A stretch of DNA of 6,740 nucleotides from Alphaproteobacteria bacterium. Lineage in GTDB: Bacteria > Pseudomonadota > Alphaproteobacteria > UBA8366. Positions 5,668-6,740 of the stretch are shown piece by piece. The position numbers and the translations under genes are program-made. The stretch lies in NCBI GenBank assembly GCA_018665505.1, contig JABJCS010000044.1, positions 1 through 6,740 on the forward strand. The letters are read 5' to 3'. The notes under the pieces were generated by a model. The model saw only the letters and a program-made list of their open reading frames with translations, made no database searches and was not told the origin of the DNA. The first letter of the stretch is position 1. Each line of letters opens with the position of its first letter.

Positions 5668-6740
5668 CACAACTCCCTCAACGCGTTGAATTGATCGACA
5701 TAGCACGAGCCGTCGATACGGGCACCAATCACCGTCGTGCGACCGCTTTTCAGGGCAGCTTGAAGCGCGTCGCCCAACTGTTGTTCGGTCTCGACGGTTA
5801 CACCGTCCGCGCCCACGCCCTTGGCCAAGGATTCCCAATCTAATCCGCCGATCCCAACGCCATGCCGGGGAATGCCTTTTAGCTCCTGCTTCACGCGGAT
5901 AAGGGCGATTTCTTGATCGTCGAAGACGACAACGATGATCGGTAGATTCTCTCGGACAGCGGTCTGCAAATCGGCGATGGCCATCATGAATCCGCCATCA
6001 CCAGTGAACGCGACTACTGGGCGGCCCGGATAGGCGAGGCGCGCGCCGAGCGCTCCGGGAATGGCATAGCCCATGGAGCCAAGACCGTTCGAGGTCAAAA
6101 ACTCCCGAGGGCCGTAGGATTGCCATTTCTGTACGACTAGCAGGCGGCTGGCCCCTGCGTCGCAGGTCGCGACGGTCTCGCGTGGTAGGACGGCGCGAGC
6201 GACTTCCATCGCACCTTGCGGGGAAATGCCCTGTGTTGGCACATCGAGCGCCTTGGTAACTTGCTCACGGAACGTCTTGGCGGACCCTTCACCCCAACCG
6301 CTGCCTTCGGGCGCGAATTCGGCCAATCCGGCCAGTAAAGCTTTCAAGTTGCCGACCATCTCGAATTCAGCCGGGATCACTGCTTCCAGACTGGGTGTAT
6401 TGGAGAAGGAGATCACCGGTATGTCATAGGGCCAGGGTTTCGGTTGCAGTTCGATAGCATCCAGGCCAACGGTGATGATCAGATCAGATTGCATAACGAG
6501 CTCACGCTCGATCAGACCGCCAATGATGCAGCCGGCCCGCAACGGGTGGTCTTCCGGAATGGCACCCTTGCACTTCGACGTCGTGAGGACCGGTGCCCCC
6601 AATCGTTCCGCCAATGCCACGAGCTCGTCCGAAGCATGATCCCAAAAGACACCGAGACCCACCAACAGGATCGGTCGACGCGCGGAAGAAAGCGTCTGCA
6701 ATGGTATTTTCAACGCAGCGCGATCGGGCTCTACCGGCAC
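5667..6740 (-). CDS. Thiamine-diphosphate-dependent enzyme, acetolactate-synthase-like, N-terminus outside window
   Basis: This is the C-terminal 357 residues of a ThDP enzyme; the family is about 550 residues, so the N-terminal pyrimidine-binding domain with its catalytic glutamate is not visible. The frame is open at the right edge, and the GTG there is an internal valine, not a start. Residues 1-145 of the fragment form the central Rossmann-type domain (RRPILLVGLGVFWD; GAIPEDHPLRAG; DLIITVGLDAIEL). The rest is the ThDP-binding domain, with SNGLGSMGYAIPGALGA (about 216-232) and GDGG (247-250) opening the cofactor/Mg2+ motif. That motif ends in FDDQEI (D274-D275) instead of the usual Asn-Asn. 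The RFDDR element of true acetohydroxyacid synthase is missing, and its VRQWQ is IRVKQ here. It is therefore probably a carboligase or decarboxylase of other specificity, acting on a 2-oxo acid. It is translated into the two aminotransferases downstream. Broad family certain, reaction unknown. Confidence 0.88.
   Translation of the reverse strand: MPVEPDRAALKIPLQTLSSARRPILLVGLGVFWDHASDELVALAERLGAPVLTTSKCKGAIPEDHPLRAGCIIGGLIERELVMQSDLIITVGLDAIELQPKPWPYDIPVISFSNTPSLEAVIPAEFEMVGNLKALLAGLAEFAPEGSGWGEGSAKTFREQVTKALDVPTQGISPQGAMEVARAVLPRETVATCDAGASRLLVVQKWQSYGPREFLTSNGLGSMGYAIPGALGARLAYPGRPVVAFTGDGGFMMAIADLQTAVRENLPIIVVVFDDQEIALIRVKQELKGIPRHGVGIGGLDWESLAKGVGADGVTVETEQQLGDALQAALKSGRTTVIGARIDGSCYVDQFNALREL
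5673..5679 (-). promoter_or_regulatory. Ribosome binding site of the IlvE-like aminotransferase
   Basis: GAGGGAG (reverse strand) is a strong match to the anti-Shine-Dalgarno sequence, 5 nt before ATG 5667. It lies inside the 3' end of the ThDP gene, whose TGA shares its last A with the start codon (TGATG). It decides the start against the longer upstream frame. Confidence 0.75.

Noticed and set aside
5668..5838. 57-residue N-terminal extension of the IlvE-like aminotransferase
   Set aside because: It lies wholly inside the ThDP gene in another frame and has Arg/Gly/Cys-rich composition unlike the family. The ribosome binding site at 5673-5679 points to the ATG at 5667.
5667..6740. Calling the ThDP gene ilvB (acetolactate synthase large subunit)
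   Set aside because: The RFDDR and VRQWQ hallmarks are absent and no regulatory-subunit gene follows. Only the superfamily is supported.
1..6740. tRNA, rRNA, CRISPR arrays, insertion sequences, phage or toxin-antitoxin genes
   Set aside because: By eye on both strands I saw no cloverleaf, direct-repeat array, transposase motif or long terminal inverted repeat. The window is nearly filled by seven ordinary-sized metabolic genes.

Overview
The window reads as a gene-dense chromosomal stretch of a hopanoid-producing proteobacterium, most likely an alphaproteobacterium of Rhodospirillales type. That placement is an inference from the protein families, moderately high GC and tight gene packing; no rRNA or other taxonomic marker is present. 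Seven protein genes fill almost the whole window. Both edge genes are cut by the window boundary.

The left half (1-3767, + strand) is one apparent operon. It holds the 3' part of hpnI (glycosyltransferase), complete hpnJ (radical SAM enzyme), complete hpnK (YdjC-type deacetylase), and a complete CDP-alcohol phosphatidyltransferase gene. HpnI, HpnK and HpnJ are the known late module for decorating bacteriohopanetetrol (BHT). HpnI adds N-acetylglucosamine, HpnK deacetylates it, and HpnJ contracts the sugar ring to give the BHT cyclitol ether. The membrane-embedded CDP-alcohol phosphatidyltransferase follows hpnK by 9 nt. It has a complete catalytic motif but no established place in this pathway.

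The right half (3806-6740, - strand) is a second compact operon running towards the first. It is transcribed as a thiamine-diphosphate (ThDP) enzyme of the acetolactate-synthase superfamily (N-terminal part outside the window), then an IlvE-like class IV aminotransferase, then a second, divergent class IV aminotransferase. Both junctions overlap (TGATG and ATGA), and each downstream gene has a good ribosome binding site, so the three are probably translated together. The ThDP enzyme lacks residues expected of true acetohydroxyacid synthase. The set therefore looks like a dedicated 2-oxo-acid/amino-acid module of unknown product rather than housekeeping branched-chain synthesis.

The operons converge on a 38-nt gap (3768-3805). 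It contains part of an imperfectly placed inverted repeat but no classical terminator. I found no RNA genes, insertion sequences, CRISPR arrays or long repeats. The points most worth a second look are the uncharacterised ThDP/aminotransferase/aminotransferase operon, the phosphatidyltransferase attached to the hopanoid module, and a probable CTG start codon for hpnK.
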